Shown piece by piece: positions 37,236 through 37,899 of a DNA stretch of 37,899 nt (the first letter of the stretch is position 1; each line of letters begins with the position of its first letter). The DNA is from an uncultured Collinsella sp. GTDB lineage: Bacteria > Actinomycetota > Coriobacteriia > Coriobacteriales > Coriobacteriaceae. The stretch lies in the NCBI GenBank assembly GCA_900757235.1, contig CAAENB010000059.1, forward strand, positions 1-37,899, in the 5' to 3' direction. Position numbers and translations under genes: made by a program. Below the pieces are notes generated by a model that saw nothing but the letters and a program-made list of their open reading frames with translations, did not search any database and had not been told where the DNA came from.

Positions 37236-37899
37236 TTAGAGAGATTTGATACGAGTACCCGCGGCAGTATCCTCGATCGTCAGCCCCAGGTTCTTGAGCT
37301 GATCGCGGATGGCATCTGCCAGATCCCAGTTCTTGGCGGCACGGGCCTCGGCGCGGGCCTCGAGAATCTTGGCAGCAGCCTCGTCCACGTCGTCGCCCGT
37401 ATAGGCAACCAGACCGGCGGCAACGCCCAGCAGACCCAGCGGCAGCTCGACCTTGGGCTCGGGAAGCTCAACACCAAACGTATCGAGCAGCTCGACCAGC
37501 GTATCGGCGGCGGCCAGGGCAGCGGCCTTGTCGGCAGCGTCGCCCGCCTGCTCCAGGTACTGGTTGCACTCGGTCACAAAGCCAAAGACGGCACCCATGG
37601 CACCGGCGGTGTTAAAGTCGTCGTCCATGCACTCCTTAAAGGTGGCGCGGGTCTCGGCGGCCTTGGCGGCAAACGCCTCGGATGCTGCCTCATCGGCATC
37701 GGCCGTCGCATGGTTCGCGGCCCAGCGCAGGTTCTCGACCGTACCGGCGATACGCGTGAGCGAGTTCTCGGCACCCTCCAGGCGCTCCCAAGAAAAGTCG
37801 AGCGGCGAGCGATAGCTCGTCTGCAGCATCAGCAGGCGCAGGGCGGCAGCGGAGTGCTGCTCGAGGACCTCGGCCAGCGTAAAGAAGTTGCCGAGCGAC
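37236..37899 (-). CDS. cysS: Cysteine--tRNA ligase, C-terminal part (5' end outside window)
   Basis: Charges tRNA-Cys. The window holds the last 220 or so codons. The first visible residues, SLGNFFTLAEVLEQHS, follow the KMSKSLGNF motif of CysRS, whose KMSK part lies just beyond the edge. LLMLQTSYRSPLDFSWERLEGAENSL and the CMDDDFNTAGAMGAVF segment are the usual DALR-like helical domain, and the C-terminus AIRDQLKNLGLTIEDTAAGTR is typical. It leads the rlmB-yacP cluster, separated by two hairpins. Confidence 0.95.
   Translation of the reverse strand, partial: SLGNFFTLAEVLEQHSAAALRLLMLQTSYRSPLDFSWERLEGAENSLTRIAGTVENLRWAANHATADADEAASEAFAAKAAETRATFKECMDDDFNTAGAMGAVFGFVTECNQYLEQAGDAADKAAALAAADTLVELLDTFGVELPEPKVELPLGLLGVAAGLVAYTGDDVDEAAAKILEARAEARAAKNWDLADAIRDQLKNLGLTIEDTAAGTRIKSL

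Overview
The window is GC-rich, gene-dense chromosomal DNA. It most likely comes from a gut Coriobacteriia, with Collinsella or a close relative as the best guess. Supporting signs are the high-GC Gram-positive style of the ribosomal and tRNA genes, strong AGGAGG-type ribosome binding sites, a FeoA-FeoB fusion, and many short GC-rich hairpins between genes. The genus is an inference from general familiarity, not from a database search.

Layout. 1-2.5 kb (minus strand): galU, then the rplJ-rplL operon with an L10-type mRNA leader, its own terminator and a good sigma-70 promoter. 2.5-2.7 kb: a very long palindrome with a perfect 36-bp inverted repeat. 2.7-11.8 kb: a PLP aminotransferase, an unknown protein, a deoxyinosine-type DNA glycosylase coupled to a GH13 amylase-like enzyme, a SotB-like MFS exporter, FeoAB, a small beta-rich unknown protein and an esterase. 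12-19.4 kb (plus strand): a free-standing glucose-type EIIA (crr), asnS, a WYL-type regulator, a three-gene ABC importer of the TrpX type, an orphan signal-peptide ORF and an MscS channel. 19.5-24 kb: a ParB-like/BMP fusion protein overlapping a metallophosphoesterase gene, then an ECF sigma factor overlapping a DUF4179-like membrane protein gene.

24.2-25.9 kb holds a decayed leucine operon. An intact leucine leader peptide, rich in rare CTA codons, and its attenuator stand before a leuA with a lost start codon and an in-frame stop, which is joined out of frame by a deletion to the 3' half of leuB. 26-30.4 kb (minus strand) is the classical translation block tRNA-Tyr/Thr/Met-tuf, then rpmG-tRNA-Trp-secE-nusG-rplK-rplA. 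The rplJ-rplL pair that often follows rplA lies about 23.7 kb further along in the same orientation. 30.8-34.6 kb is a beta-glucoside locus: a divergent RpiR regulator, a GH1 glycosidase and a PTS EIIBC without its own EIIA, which the crr product could serve. 35.1-37.9 kb (minus strand) holds tRNA-Thr(TGT), a YacP-like NYN protein, rlmB and the 3' part of cysS.

The most unusual signal is non-coding. Two loci (24.22-24.36 kb and 34.90-35.04 kb) each carry four copies of a 15-nt repeat in alternating orientation on an exact 40-nt period (15-nt repeat, 25-nt unique spacer). Other dispersed hairpin families occur between many genes: a GGGACAGG-loop family, a GAGCGTGGAT family and two long palindromes with a similar layout.
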